A DNA stretch of 15,694 nucleotides from Actinomycetes bacterium (GTDB taxonomy: Bacteria; Actinomycetota; Actinomycetes; S36-B12; GCA-2699445). The DNA lies in the NCBI GenBank assembly GCA_022600255.1, contig JAHZKU010000108.1, positions 1 to 15,694 on the forward strand. Direction: 5' to 3'. The notes below the pieces were generated by a model, which was not told the origin of the DNA, ran no database searches, and saw only the letters and a program-made list of their open reading frames with translations. Shown here one piece after another: positions 7,827 to 14,849 of this stretch. Within the stretch, counting starts at the first letter, position 1; each line of letters begins with the position of its first letter. A program made the position numbers and the translations under genes.

Positions 7827-9302
7827 ATGGCCAGCCTCCTGCCGCAGACCTTTGAGGTGCGCACGCTGGGCTGTCAGATGAACGTGCACGATTCCGAACG
7901 GATGGCCGGACTTCTTAGCGAAGCGGGTTATGTCGAGGCGGCCAAGGGTGAGGCTGACATCGTCGTGATCAATACGTGTGCCGTCCGCGAGAATGCCGAC
8001 AACAAGTTGTACGGCAACCTGGGCATTCTGGCGGCACAAAAACGGAAGAATCCGCGCATGCGGATCGCCGTGGCCGGCTGCCTAGCGCAGAAGGACCGCG
8101 ACACGATTATTGACAAGGCACCTTGGGTGGATACGGTCGTTGGAACCCACAACATCGACCAACTGCCAACACTGCTCGAGCGCGCAAACCGCACCGCGTC
8201 ACCGCAGATCGAGATCGTCGAGACGTTGGAAACGTTTCCCAGTGACATGCCAGTCCGACGCGGCTCGGCCTTCTCCGCCTGGGTCGCCATCAGTGTTGGG
8301 TGCAACAACACCTGCACCTTCTGCATTGTGCCGAGTCTGCGCGGCCGGGAGCGGGACCGCCGACCCGGAGAGATTCTGGCCGAAGTCACCGCATTGGCCA
8401 GCCAGGGCGTTCAGGAGATCACCCTCTTGGGTCAGAACGTCAATGCTTACGGTGTTGAGTTCGGGCAGCGGACGGCCTTTGCCGACCTGTTACGCAGCGT
8501 CGGAGCGGTTCCTGGGATCAAACGTGTTCGGTTCACGAGCCCCCATCCCCGCGACTTCAGTGCGGATGTGATTGCAGCGATGGCGCAGACCCCAACCGTG
8601 ATGCCGCAGTTGCACATGCCGCTGCAGAGTGGTTCGGACCGCATTCTAAAAGCCATGCGCCGGTCCTACCGAGCGGAGAAGTTCCTGAAGATCGTCGGCG
8701 ATGTGCGCACCCTGATTCCCGATGCCGCCATCACGACCGACATCATCATCGGGTTTCCAGGCGAGACCGATGCAGACTTCGCAGCAACCTTGGCTGTGGT
8801 GGAACAGGCGCAGTTTGCGAGTGCCTTCACCTTCCAATACAGCCCACGACCCGGGACGCCGGCCGCCGACTATCCCGAACAGGTGCCATCGGATGTGATG
8901 GCGCAGCGGTATCGGGCCTTAGCTGAACTGCAGGAATCCATCAGTTGGCAGCAGAATCGGACTCTGGTGGGCGGCAACCTCGAAGTGATGGTGACCGGTC
9001 GGGGTCGCAAAGATGCCGCGACGGCGCGCGTTTCTGGCCGCGCCCGCGATAATCGGTTGGTGCACGTCGCGGCACCCGCGTTAGATCTGCAGCCAGGGGA
9101 CGTCGTATCGGCGCAGATCACAGATGCGGCCCCACATCATCTGTTGGCCGATGGAGAAGTTGTGCTGGTGCAGCGTTACATCACTGAAGCCGGACAGTCT
9201 TGCCAAACTGGCGACATGTCGAACGGCGGTGCCACGGACACCAAACCGGTGTCGCTAGGCCTACCCGGTGTGGGCGCACCTGGGCCCACACCGGTCGCCT
9301 AG
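7827..9302 (+). CDS. miaB: tRNA-2-methylthio-N6-dimethylallyladenosine synthase (MiaB)
   Basis: A radical-SAM methylthiotransferase that adds the 2-methylthio group to i6A37 in tRNAs reading UNN codons, acting after MiaA, which is encoded nearby. Three MiaB/RimO domains are in order. The N-terminal UPF0004 domain has the three auxiliary-cluster Cys at C16 (TLGCQMN), C51 (NTCAVRENA) and C85 (AGCLAQ). The radical-SAM domain has CNNTCTFC (C159, C163, C166), then GREREDR-like residues, LLGQNVNAYG, SPHPRDF and HMPLQSGSDRILKAMRR. The C-terminal TRAM domain covers about 378-450 (VMVTGRGRKD to LLADGEVVLV). A 40-residue Gly/Pro-rich tail follows TRAM; its end is encoded by a strong hairpin and may have no enzymatic role. 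HMPLQSGS and the TRAM favour MiaB over RimO or MtaB. Confidence 0.96.
   Translation: MASLLPQTFEVRTLGCQMNVHDSERMAGLLSEAGYVEAAKGEADIVVINTCAVRENADNKLYGNLGILAAQKRKNPRMRIAVAGCLAQKDRDTIIDKAPWVDTVVGTHNIDQLPTLLERANRTASPQIEIVETLETFPSDMPVRRGSAFSAWVAISVGCNNTCTFCIVPSLRGRERDRRPGEILAEVTALASQGVQEITLLGQNVNAYGVEFGQRTAFADLLRSVGAVPGIKRVRFTSPHPRDFSADVIAAMAQTPTVMPQLHMPLQSGSDRILKAMRRSYRAEKFLKIVGDVRTLIPDAAITTDIIIGFPGETDADFAATLAVVEQAQFASAFTFQYSPRPGTPAADYPEQVPSDVMAQRYRALAELQESISWQQNRTLVGGNLEVMVTGRGRKDAATARVSGRARDNRLVHVAAPALDLQPGDVVSAQITDAAPHHLLADGEVVLVQRYITEAGQSCQTGDMSNGGATDTKPVSLGLPGVGAPGPTPVA
9265..9294. terminator. Terminator-like hairpin inside the 3' end of miaB, shared by convergent genes
   Basis: CCGGTGTGGGC (9265-9275) is perfectly complementary to GCCCACACCGG (9284-9294), giving an 11-bp GC-rich stem with an 8-base loop. 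It ends six bases before the miaB stop codon and lies 12 bases beyond the stop of the convergent minus-strand gene (9307-9747). It is therefore positioned to end transcripts from both sides. No U-tract follows on either strand, which is common for actinobacterial terminators. Confidence 0.6.
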
Positions 9303-9306
9303 TCGG

Positions 9307-9747
9307 CTACTTGTCTGTTGCCGCGTCTGCTACGTCGGCAGCCTCTGCAGCCGTTGCCTGTTCGGCGCCCTGGACGCGGTCCACAAGCTTGCCGGTGACA
9401 TCGTCGACCCGGGAGGTGACATCGCTGAGTGCGCCACCGGTCTTGTCATCAATGAAGTCGTGCGCCTTGTCGACCGCGGCGGAGGCTTGATCGGCAACTC
9501 CGGCGGCGGCGCTCTTGGCCTGATCGACTGCGCTAGCGAGCTGTTCGTTCACGTCACCGGATTGGGCCTGCGCCTTGGCCGCCAACCCCGTGGCCTGCTC
9601 GCGTGCGATTCCCGCGATTGCAGCCGCTTGCTCCTGTGCCTTGGCAGCCTGCTCTTGGGCCCGGGCGGCCAGCGTGAGTGCCTGCTCCTGGGCCTTGCCG
9701 GCGAGTTCGGTCGCGCGGTCGCGCGCTTGGTCAATGTTGTCGTTCAT
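9307..9747 (-). CDS. Ala/Gln-rich coiled-coil protein with MT0933-like antitoxin tail
   Basis: A 146-residue, Ala-rich, largely helical soluble protein with no Cys or Trp. The N-terminal half repeats a KAQEQ-type unit: KAQEQ 18-22, RAQEQ 29-33, KAQEQ 36-40, AREQ 48-51 and KAQAQ 58-62, spaced mostly by 11 and once by 7 residues, as in LEA- or apolipoprotein-like helices. The segment AVDKAHDFIDDKTGG (91-105), followed by SRVDDVTGKLVDRV, resembles the MT0933/Rv0909 antitoxin family core (DKAxDFIDxKTGG). In that family the mycobacterial partner is an SRPBCC-fold toxin; none is next door, so an antitoxin role is unproven, and a stress-protection or envelope-associated role is equally possible. The ATG is preceded by AGGAGG about ten bases upstream on the minus strand. 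It is convergent with miaB and divergent from miaA. Confidence 0.8.
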   Translation of the reverse strand: MNDNIDQARDRATELAGKAQEQALTLAARAQEQAAKAQEQAAAIAGIAREQATGLAAKAQAQSGDVNEQLASAVDQAKSAAAGVADQASAAVDKAHDFIDDKTGGALSDVTSRVDDVTGKLVDRVQGAEQATAAEAADVADAATDK

Positions 9748-9798
9748 TACCTGAACGCCTCCTACTTCGAAGTTGTTGCTCTCAAAGCGTAGGGGATC

Positions 9799-10746
9799 AT
9801 GGTAAGCGTGGCACCTTCACCCGATCATGAAACAACTCACACCCCCGTGGTAGCGGTGGTTGGGGCCACCGCCAGTGGTAAGAGTGCACTGGCCTTGGCC
9901 TTGGCAGAATCCTTGCCGATCGGAATCGTGAACGCCGATGCGATGCAACTGTATCGCGGGATGGACATCGGCACGGCTAAACCCACCACGGCTGAGCGGA
10001 GGCGAGTACCCCATTACGGCCTTGACCTATTAGAGATATCCCAGGCGGCCTCGGTGGCGCAGTTTCGTCAATACGCCCGCACGTGTATTGCCGGCTTAGC
10101 GGACCAGGGCCGCTTACCGGTGGTTGTGGGTGGTTCGGCCCTGTACCTGCGCGCGGTCCTAGATCAGTTGGATATTCCACCTACGGACCCCCAGGTTCGG
10201 GAGCGGTGGAATCTGCAACTGAAGCTGCGGGGTAGCGCTGATCTTCATGAGGAGTTGCGGGCTGTGGCCCCGCAGGCTGCTGCCGAGATCGATCCTCGCA
10301 ACGGCCGCAGAATTGTGCGGGCGATGGAGGTCGTGGAACTAACAGGATCTTTCACGGCTCGGCTGCCAGAACCGGTGAGTTGGCGCCCCACGTTGTGGCT
10401 GGGGTTGCGACCTGAGCGCGCGGATCTGGATATCCGGATTTCGCAGCGGGTCGAGCACATGTGGCAGGAGGGTTTGGTCGCGGAGGTCGCTCGCCTGCAA
10501 CAGCAAGGGCTGGCCCACGCCCCGACCGCATCGCGTGCGGTTGGGTATCAGCAGGTGCTGGAGTTCTTAGCTGGCGAGGTCACGGCAGCGGACGCCAAGG
10601 TCAACATGGTCGCCGTCACCAAGAAGCTGGCGCGTCGCCAGGAAAGGACGTTTCGAGCCAACACGCGAATCCAGTGGCTTGACTCCTCGTCAGATCCACA
10701 GACGGAGGCGCTGGAACGGATCGCCAATCTGCCGCGTGTCGAGTAG
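9799..10746 (+). CDS. miaA: tRNA dimethylallyltransferase (MiaA)
   Basis: Transfers the dimethylallyl group from DMAPP to N6 of A37 in UNN-reading tRNAs, making the i6A37 substrate of MiaB. The 315-residue length is typical. Motifs: P-loop GATASGKS (22-29), NADAMQLYRGMDIGTAKPT (45-63) with catalytic-type Asp47, the HYGLDLLE segment, GGSALYLRAVLDQL (111-124), RIVRAMEVVELTG, and the C-terminal TKKLARRQERTFRANTRIQWLD. The ATG gives a 16-residue leader before the first strand; in-frame GTG codons shortly after it could be alternatives. An AGGGG lies three bases before the ATG. The start region is shared with the divergent coiled-coil gene (51-base gap). Confidence 0.96.
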   Translation: MVSVAPSPDHETTHTPVVAVVGATASGKSALALALAESLPIGIVNADAMQLYRGMDIGTAKPTTAERRRVPHYGLDLLEISQAASVAQFRQYARTCIAGLADQGRLPVVVGGSALYLRAVLDQLDIPPTDPQVRERWNLQLKLRGSADLHEELRAVAPQAAAEIDPRNGRRIVRAMEVVELTGSFTARLPEPVSWRPTLWLGLRPERADLDIRISQRVEHMWQEGLVAEVARLQQQGLAHAPTASRAVGYQQVLEFLAGEVTAADAKVNMVAVTKKLARRQERTFRANTRIQWLDSSSDPQTEALERIANLPRVE

Positions 10747-10747
10747 T

Positions 10748-10774
10748 TGGCCTGCTGCGAGTCGGCGTAGGCCA
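10748..10774 (+). terminator. Possible weak terminator after miaA
   Basis: TGGCCT (10748-10753) pairs with AGGCCA (10769-10774) around a 15-base loop, immediately after the miaA stop. The stem is short and there is no T-run. Confidence 0.25.
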
Positions 10775-10814
10775 CGACCCTGCGATCTGGTCAACTCGAG
10801 CCGGGGCTACCTGC

Positions 10815-10833
10815 TAGATTTTGGGCATGGAGG
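10815..10833 (+). promoter_or_regulatory. Putative -10 (TAGATT) and GGAGG ahead of the cyclase
   Basis: TAGATT at 10815-10820 ends six bases before ATG 10827, the geometry of a leaderless transcript. GGAGG at 10829-10833 instead sits six bases before the TTG at 10840. The two signals support different starts in different frames, which matters for interpreting the apparent frameshift. Confidence 0.35.
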
Positions 10834-10926
10834 TATCTATTGTCGGTACAACTGACGGGTCCGTTGGCGATCTGGTTGGACAAAGCTTGGAAAGCCTGTT
10901 CGATGCGTTTCAGTTGGTCCTACCCC
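10827..10926 (+). pseudogene. Probable true 5' end of the cyclase gene, out of frame by one base
   Basis: From ATG 10827 this frame encodes MEVSIVGTTDGSVGDL and then VGQSLESLFDAFQLVLP, the usual amphipathic helix that opens a GAF domain. After CCC at 10923-10925 the frame degenerates (LRPNRLRDD and on). Skipping a single C at 10926 continues directly as YDRIGYATID in the main cyclase frame. About 45% of codons in this segment start with G, against about 20% in the competing frame, which supports it as the coding frame. The cause may be a one-base insertion in the CCCC run (real or a sequencing error) or +1 ribosomal slippage. Confidence 0.6.
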
Positions 10927-11910
10927 TACGACCGAATCGGCTACGCGACGATCGACACAGCTACAGATACGGTGACCGAGACTTGGTTGAAATCCAAGAA
11001 CCCAGATCGAGTGAAGCTAGCGGTCGGGCACTGCTCAAAGTTGGCGGTCAGTAGCTTGGCGTCGGTGGCAGAATCCGGCGAACCGCGTGTCATTGACGAC
11101 TTGCCTCAGTATCTGGCCCACAGACCCGACTCGGGATCCACCAAGCTGATCGTGGCGGAGGGCATCAATTCAAGCCTGACGTGTCCGGTAACGGTCGACG
11201 GCCGCGTCGTGGGTTTCCTATTCTTCAGCAGCAACGAGGTTGGCGCCTATGGTGCCCTAGAACATGGGGCCCTGCTCGGGCTGGCCAAAATGTTGTCCGC
11301 GACCGTGGCACAGGACCTGCAGTTGAAAGAGAAGACCGCTCTGGCCGAGACGCTGACCCAGCAAGCCTTGCGCGATCCGTTGACCAGCCTGCTCAACCGG
11401 CGCGGACTGCGCCTGGTGTTTGATCGCTGGCGGGAGGCCCCCGTGGAGCATTCCCTCATCATGGTGGATCTGGACGGATTCAAAGCGGTGAACGATCAGT
11501 TCGGGCACCAACTCGGTGATGAGGTGTTGAACCAAGTCGCGGACGTGTTGCTGCGAAGTGTGCGCTCCACAGACTTTGCCGCCCGAGTTGGTGGCGATGA
11601 GTTTGCGGTGCTACTGACGGATCCAGGCGCTAGCCAGCAGGTGGCGGCGCGCGTGATCGATCGAATCTCCGCCCTGGGACACGGGGTAACCGCCAGCGTG
11701 GGCATGGTGACCTACGAGACACATATGCAAGCGCCTGAGTCGGTCTTGGCCGCGGCCGATAGTGCGATGTACCAGGCCAAACGGGCCGGCGGCAACCGCC
11801 CGGTTGCGGTGCAACTCTCCGGTGTCGGTCAACGGTATGTGGACGCCTCCCAGCAGACCGGCACTGGGCAGGACCAATATGGCCGACAGCCCGCAGAGAG
11901 TGATCGCTGA
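10840..11910 (+). CDS. GAF-GGDEF diguanylate cyclase, N-terminus probably frameshifted
   Basis: Synthesises cyclic di-GMP from two GTP, with activity likely controlled by the N-terminal GAF sensor; no membrane segments are visible. The GAF domain covers about 30-160 (PYDRIGYATID, RVIDDL, STKLIVAEGINSSLTCPV, GRVVGFLFFSS). A short signalling helix leads to the GGDEF domain (about 177-325): DPLTSLLNRRGL, VDLDGFKAVNDQFGH, the active-site GGDEF (251-255) and an inhibitory I-site RSTD (242-245) exactly five residues upstream. The continuous open frame begins at TTG 10840 with GGAGG at 10829-10833. However, its first 29 residues are Trp/Cys-rich and have non-coding-like composition, while the other frame from ATG 10827 encodes a convincing GAF first helix that would join at a CCCC run; the native protein is probably about 360 residues. 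Convergent with the PIG-L gene. Confidence 0.9.
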   Translation: MSVQLTGPLAIWLDKAWKACSMRFSWSYPYDRIGYATIDTATDTVTETWLKSKNPDRVKLAVGHCSKLAVSSLASVAESGEPRVIDDLPQYLAHRPDSGSTKLIVAEGINSSLTCPVTVDGRVVGFLFFSSNEVGAYGALEHGALLGLAKMLSATVAQDLQLKEKTALAETLTQQALRDPLTSLLNRRGLRLVFDRWREAPVEHSLIMVDLDGFKAVNDQFGHQLGDEVLNQVADVLLRSVRSTDFAARVGGDEFAVLLTDPGASQQVAARVIDRISALGHGVTASVGMVTYETHMQAPESVLAAADSAMYQAKRAGGNRPVAVQLSGVGQRYVDASQQTGTGQDQYGRQPAESDR

Positions 11911-11948
11911 TCGAGGCTAACACTGTGCCCCTGTCTGAACTGCCTGGT

Positions 11949-12719
11949 TCACAACTGCCGGTAGTACTCCGTGCCTAGGACGACTCGATAGATCGGTCGG
12001 GGAATCTGCAGCAGGACACCCAGCGTGCGCACATCGCCTCCGGTCGCCTGGCTGGCATGGGCACGCATAGCCGCCCGTTTGAAATCGATGAAGTCACGCA
12101 CGTCCACACGATGTGTGATCTGCGGCCGGGGGGTAAAGGCTTCTTCGAACTGGCTCCGATCGAAGTCGTCGGGGAGGTGGACCAGTTTGTTTGCGACGCG
12201 GACGCCGTACTTGAACGGTTCCCGGGGCGCTGTTGCGGCGAATACCCGATCTAACCCCGCCATCTCAGCAGCGAGCACACCTGCGTCGTGGACGTGGACA
12301 TGATCGGGATGTCCGTAGCCACCGGCCGCGTCGTAGACCACCAGCGTATGAGCGTTTTCGGCCACTAGGATTTCTGCGAGTTGTGCCGCTACCGTTTGCG
12401 TCGGGATGGCCGCGAAGGCCTGGCCTGGCCCAACGGGGGAATGCCCATCCAGGCCGGAGTCGGCGTAACCGAGCAGGATGATCTGCGCCGCGCCCAAGAT
12501 CCGACCCGAAAGCTCGAGTTCGGCCTTGCGTCGGTTCCCGAGTTCGGCCACTAGACCAGCGTCAGCCAGCCCAGCCTCGCCCGCCGTTGCGGTCACCAAA
12601 ACCACCCGTTGCCCTTCGGCATTGGCGCGAGCCATGGTGCCTGCCGTGAGCAGGGCTTCATCATCGGGGTGGGCATGAAAAAAGACGATTGCACCGGACA
12701 CGTTCGCATCCTTGCGCAT
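11949..12719 (-). CDS. PIG-L family N-acetylglucosaminyl deacetylase-like protein
   Basis: A 256-residue zinc-dependent deacetylase of the LmbE/PIG-L fold, the family of MshB, Mca and eukaryotic PIG-L, which hydrolyse an N-acetyl (or other amide) group from glucosamine-containing substrates. The zinc site signatures are both present: AHPDDE (16-21) after the first strand, and GGYGHPDHVHVHD (133-145) with the third ligand-type His. TATAGEAG (43-50) and LLGYADSG (82-89) are also typical. It is shorter than MshB or Mca (about 290-300 residues) and lacks their distinctive insertions, so I do not assign it to mycothiol metabolism. A GTG at codon 7 is an alternative start. It is convergent with the cyclase and divergent from the GT4 gene, with 75 bases between the two start codons. 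Confidence 0.9.
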   Translation of the reverse strand: MRKDANVSGAIVFFHAHPDDEALLTAGTMARANAEGQRVVLVTATAGEAGLADAGLVAELGNRRKAELELSGRILGAAQIILLGYADSGLDGHSPVGPGQAFAAIPTQTVAAQLAEILVAENAHTLVVYDAAGGYGHPDHVHVHDAGVLAAEMAGLDRVFAATAPREPFKYGVRVANKLVHLPDDFDRSQFEEAFTPRPQITHRVDVRDFIDFKRAAMRAHASQATGGDVRTLGVLLQIPRPIYRVVLGTEYYRQL

Positions 12720-12770
12720 CGCCAGCCGTCTTGGCTAGCCGAGCTGCTGCGCACCGGTTCGCACTCGCGA

Positions 12771-12790
12771 TAGGTTGTGGCAGCGGAGGT
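12771..12790 (+). promoter_or_regulatory. Putative -10 (TAGGTT) and strong RBS of the GT4 gene
   Basis: GGAGGT at 12785-12790 lies four bases before ATG 12795 and selects it over the in-frame GTG at 12777. TAGGTT at 12771-12776 fits TANNNT, giving a short leader. The 75-base gap shared with the minus-strand PIG-L gene also holds an 8-bp palindrome GGCTAGCC at 12733-12740. Confidence 0.4.
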
Positions 12791-12794
12791 GTCC

Positions 12795-13952
12795 ATGAAA
12801 GTTGCGCACATCAGTGACTGCTACTTGCCCAGGCTCGGTGGGATTGAGGTGCAAGTCACCGAGCTGACGCGTCGGCAGGCCGCGGCGGGATACGACGTCA
12901 CCGTGTTCACCGCCACACCCGGTGAGGAGGTGCGGCTCGGTGTGGAAGAACTGGACGGGGTCAGCGTCAATCGCGTGACCGCCCGGCTGCCCCTAGAACT
13001 CCCGGTCCACCCCCGCACAACGCACCATCTAGTGCCATTGCTGGAAGAGCTGCAGCCCGACGTTGTGCATGTGCACCTAGGCGTGATTTCACCGTTCGCG
13101 TGGGGCGGCATCCGGTCGGCGGTGAAGGTGGGGGTTCCCACGATCGTGACGGTGCACAGTGTGTGGGGGGCCATGGCAAGGTCGGGTTACGGCTTGGCCA
13201 ACGGCCTGATCAAGTGGAGTGCCTCTGGCGTGGTGCCATGTGCGGTCAGCGAAGTCGCCGCAGCGGCGATTCGGGCAGCCGGGGATGATGTGGAAGTCCT
13301 GATCACACCCAACGGGGTGGACCCTGCCGACTGGAATGCTGTTGGCCGGGTGATCCCGATCCCCGCAGCGGCCGTCGACGAGCCGGTGCGGTTCGTGTCG
13401 GCCATGCGGCTGGCGCCGCGCAAGCGGGCAATCCCTTTGCTGCAGATGTTCACTGGGGCTAAGGAGCGGGTGGGGAAGAGTCGGCGGATCACCTTGGCGA
13501 TCGCCGGAGACGGTCCGCACCGCAATCGACTGCAGAAGTTCATCGACGCCGAAGGTCTCAGCGACGATGTGACGCTATTGGGCCGTCTCACCCGGCCCGA
13601 TCTGAAGAACCTATATGTCAGCAGCGACGTGTTCGTGCAGCCGTCGGTCAAGGAAAGTTTTGGGCTCGCGGCCCTGGAAGCGCGGGCTACCGGCCTGCCG
13701 ATTGTGGCGCGATCGCAGACCGGCCTGACGGAGTTCGTGCACGATGGCCTAGAGGGGTTGCTCGCGCCAGACGATATCGGGATGGCCAGTGCGATGGCTC
13801 AGCTAGCCAAGGACGACGCACTGCGGATTCAGATACAAACCCACAACGCCGAAACGGAACCCGAACAGGTATGGCCGAATGTACTGGGCATGGTCGCCTC
13901 GGCCTACGGGGTCGCGATCGATCGTGGCATCAGCAAGCGCCAAGTGGGATGA
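12795..13952 (+). CDS. GT4-family glycosyltransferase
   Basis: A 385-residue retaining GT-B glycosyltransferase of family GT4, transferring a sugar from a nucleotide-sugar donor, probably at the inner face of the membrane. The N-terminal acceptor domain begins HISDCYLPRLGGIEVQV (5-21) with the Gly-Gly loop, and has DVVHVHLGVISPFAWGG (89-105) and TVHSVWG. The linker carries PNGVDPADW (172-180). The C-terminal donor domain has RLAPRKR (205-211), AIAGDGPHRNRL (235-246) and the GT4 EX7E motif E287-E295 in ESFGLAALE. No transmembrane segment is seen. It resembles PimB/MshA-type enzymes in general form, but MshA-specific features are missing, so the substrate is left open. The start is supported by GGAGGT. 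It is divergent from a PIG-L deacetylase, and dapF follows 36 bases later. Confidence 0.93.
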   Translation: MKVAHISDCYLPRLGGIEVQVTELTRRQAAAGYDVTVFTATPGEEVRLGVEELDGVSVNRVTARLPLELPVHPRTTHHLVPLLEELQPDVVHVHLGVISPFAWGGIRSAVKVGVPTIVTVHSVWGAMARSGYGLANGLIKWSASGVVPCAVSEVAAAAIRAAGDDVEVLITPNGVDPADWNAVGRVIPIPAAAVDEPVRFVSAMRLAPRKRAIPLLQMFTGAKERVGKSRRITLAIAGDGPHRNRLQKFIDAEGLSDDVTLLGRLTRPDLKNLYVSSDVFVQPSVKESFGLAALEARATGLPIVARSQTGLTEFVHDGLEGLLAPDDIGMASAMAQLAKDDALRIQIQTHNAETEPEQVWPNVLGMVASAYGVAIDRGISKRQVG

Positions 13953-13975
13953 GCCTGATGGCTCCCGGACCAGCG

Positions 13976-13981
13976 TAGGCT
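13976..13981 (+). promoter_or_regulatory. Putative -10 element (TAGGCT) of a leaderless dapF transcript
   Basis: TAGGCT ends seven bases before the dapF ATG, with a G-rich spacer (TGGGGAC). The hexamer is identical to that before the SpoU gene, where the spacer is GGGGGACT. There is no -35 match and no good Shine-Dalgarno at the normal distance. Confidence 0.4.
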
Positions 13982-13988
13982 TGGGGAC

Positions 13989-14849
13989 ATGACAGTGCCG
14001 CCTGCGCCCGTTGTTTTCTCGAAGGGCCATGGAACCGGGAACGACTTCGTGATCCTGCCCGATCCACAGGCCGCGCTCGACCTTTCAGCCGCCCAGGTGG
14101 CGGCCCTGTGCGATCGGCATTTCGGTATCGGCGCTGATGGTGTCCTGCGCGTGGTGCCCACGCGGGCGGTACCTGAGGTGCAGGATCAGGCTGATGTGGC
14201 TGACTGGTTCATGGACTACCGCAACGCTGACGGCTCGCTTGCTGAGATGTGTGGCAACGGCGCTCGGGTTTTCGCGCGGTATCTGGTTCAGAACGAGATG
14301 GCCGCGCCTGGCCGGATCACCTTTGCCACCCGGGCGGGCACACTGTGGGCAGATGTGCCGATCACCGGTGAGGTTTCGGTTGGGATGGGAACGCCAGCTA
14401 GTGCAGGTCTCCAGGCCGTGGCCGTGTCGGTGCCCGGACTGGAAGCCGAGGGTGTTGCAGTACATTTTCCCAACCCTCACGTCGTGATACCGGTGGCCGA
14501 TATCGACCAAGCGGGCGAACTGCGGGAGTCTCCGCAACTCGCTGAGCCCGAACTCCTCCCAGAAGGCACCAACTTCGAGTTTGTCCAAGTCCTGAGTCCA
14601 GGTCACGTGCGGATCAGGATTCACGAGCGGGGCGTGGGCGAAACCCTCGCCTGTGGCACAGGTGCTTGTGCGGTGGCCTGGCTCCACGTTCAACAGATGG
14701 AACTGGGTCCGCAACCCAATGTCCGGGTGGATCTGCCGGGAGGCGTCGTGACGGTCTCCCAGCTGCAGTCCGGTGAATGGGTACTCACCGGCCCTGCCGA
14801 ACTGGTGGCCACCGGTGTTCTTGAGCAGGGGTGGTGGCATGCCGCCTGA
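13989..14849 (+). CDS. dapF: Diaminopimelate epimerase
   Basis: Interconverts LL- and meso-diaminopimelate without a cofactor, supplying lysine and the peptidoglycan cross-linking residue. The 286 residues form the usual two mirrored domains, each carrying one catalytic Cys: C88 in NADGSLAEMCGNGARVFARY (79-98) and C222 in GVGETLACGTGACAVAW (215-231). Other signatures are KGHGTGNDFV (12-21), the substrate-contact motif NPHVV (162-166), where the preceding Gly of most homologues is Pro here, and PEGTNFEFVQ (191-200). The ATG agrees with family N-termini and has a possible leaderless -10 just ahead. The last 11 bases overlap the hflX start, indicating coupled translation. Confidence 0.96.
   Translation: MTVPPAPVVFSKGHGTGNDFVILPDPQAALDLSAAQVAALCDRHFGIGADGVLRVVPTRAVPEVQDQADVADWFMDYRNADGSLAEMCGNGARVFARYLVQNEMAAPGRITFATRAGTLWADVPITGEVSVGMGTPASAGLQAVAVSVPGLEAEGVAVHFPNPHVVIPVADIDQAGELRESPQLAEPELLPEGTNFEFVQVLSPGHVRIRIHERGVGETLACGTGACAVAWLHVQQMELGPQPNVRVDLPGGVVTVSQLQSGEWVLTGPAELVATGVLEQGWWHAA

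Noticed and set aside
9268..9792. Plus-strand open frame of 174 codons opposite the coiled-coil gene
   Set aside because: It starts inside miaB and its Leu/Gly/Arg-rich product is the antisense of the Ala/Gln repeats; the minus-strand product has a recognisable family segment and a ribosome binding site.
9307..9798. A toxin-antitoxin pair at the coiled-coil gene
   Set aside because: Neighbours on both sides are miaB and miaA; no second small gene or SRPBCC-like protein is present.
11949..13952. Assignment of the PIG-L and GT4 genes as mshB and mshA of mycothiol synthesis
   Set aside because: PIG-L is about 40 residues shorter than MshB, and the GT4 N-terminus lacks the MshA-type sequence; only the general family is supported.
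14085..14840. Minus-strand open frame of 251 codons opposite dapF
   Set aside because: It lies wholly antisense to a well-supported dapF with both catalytic Cys motifs and shows no family features.
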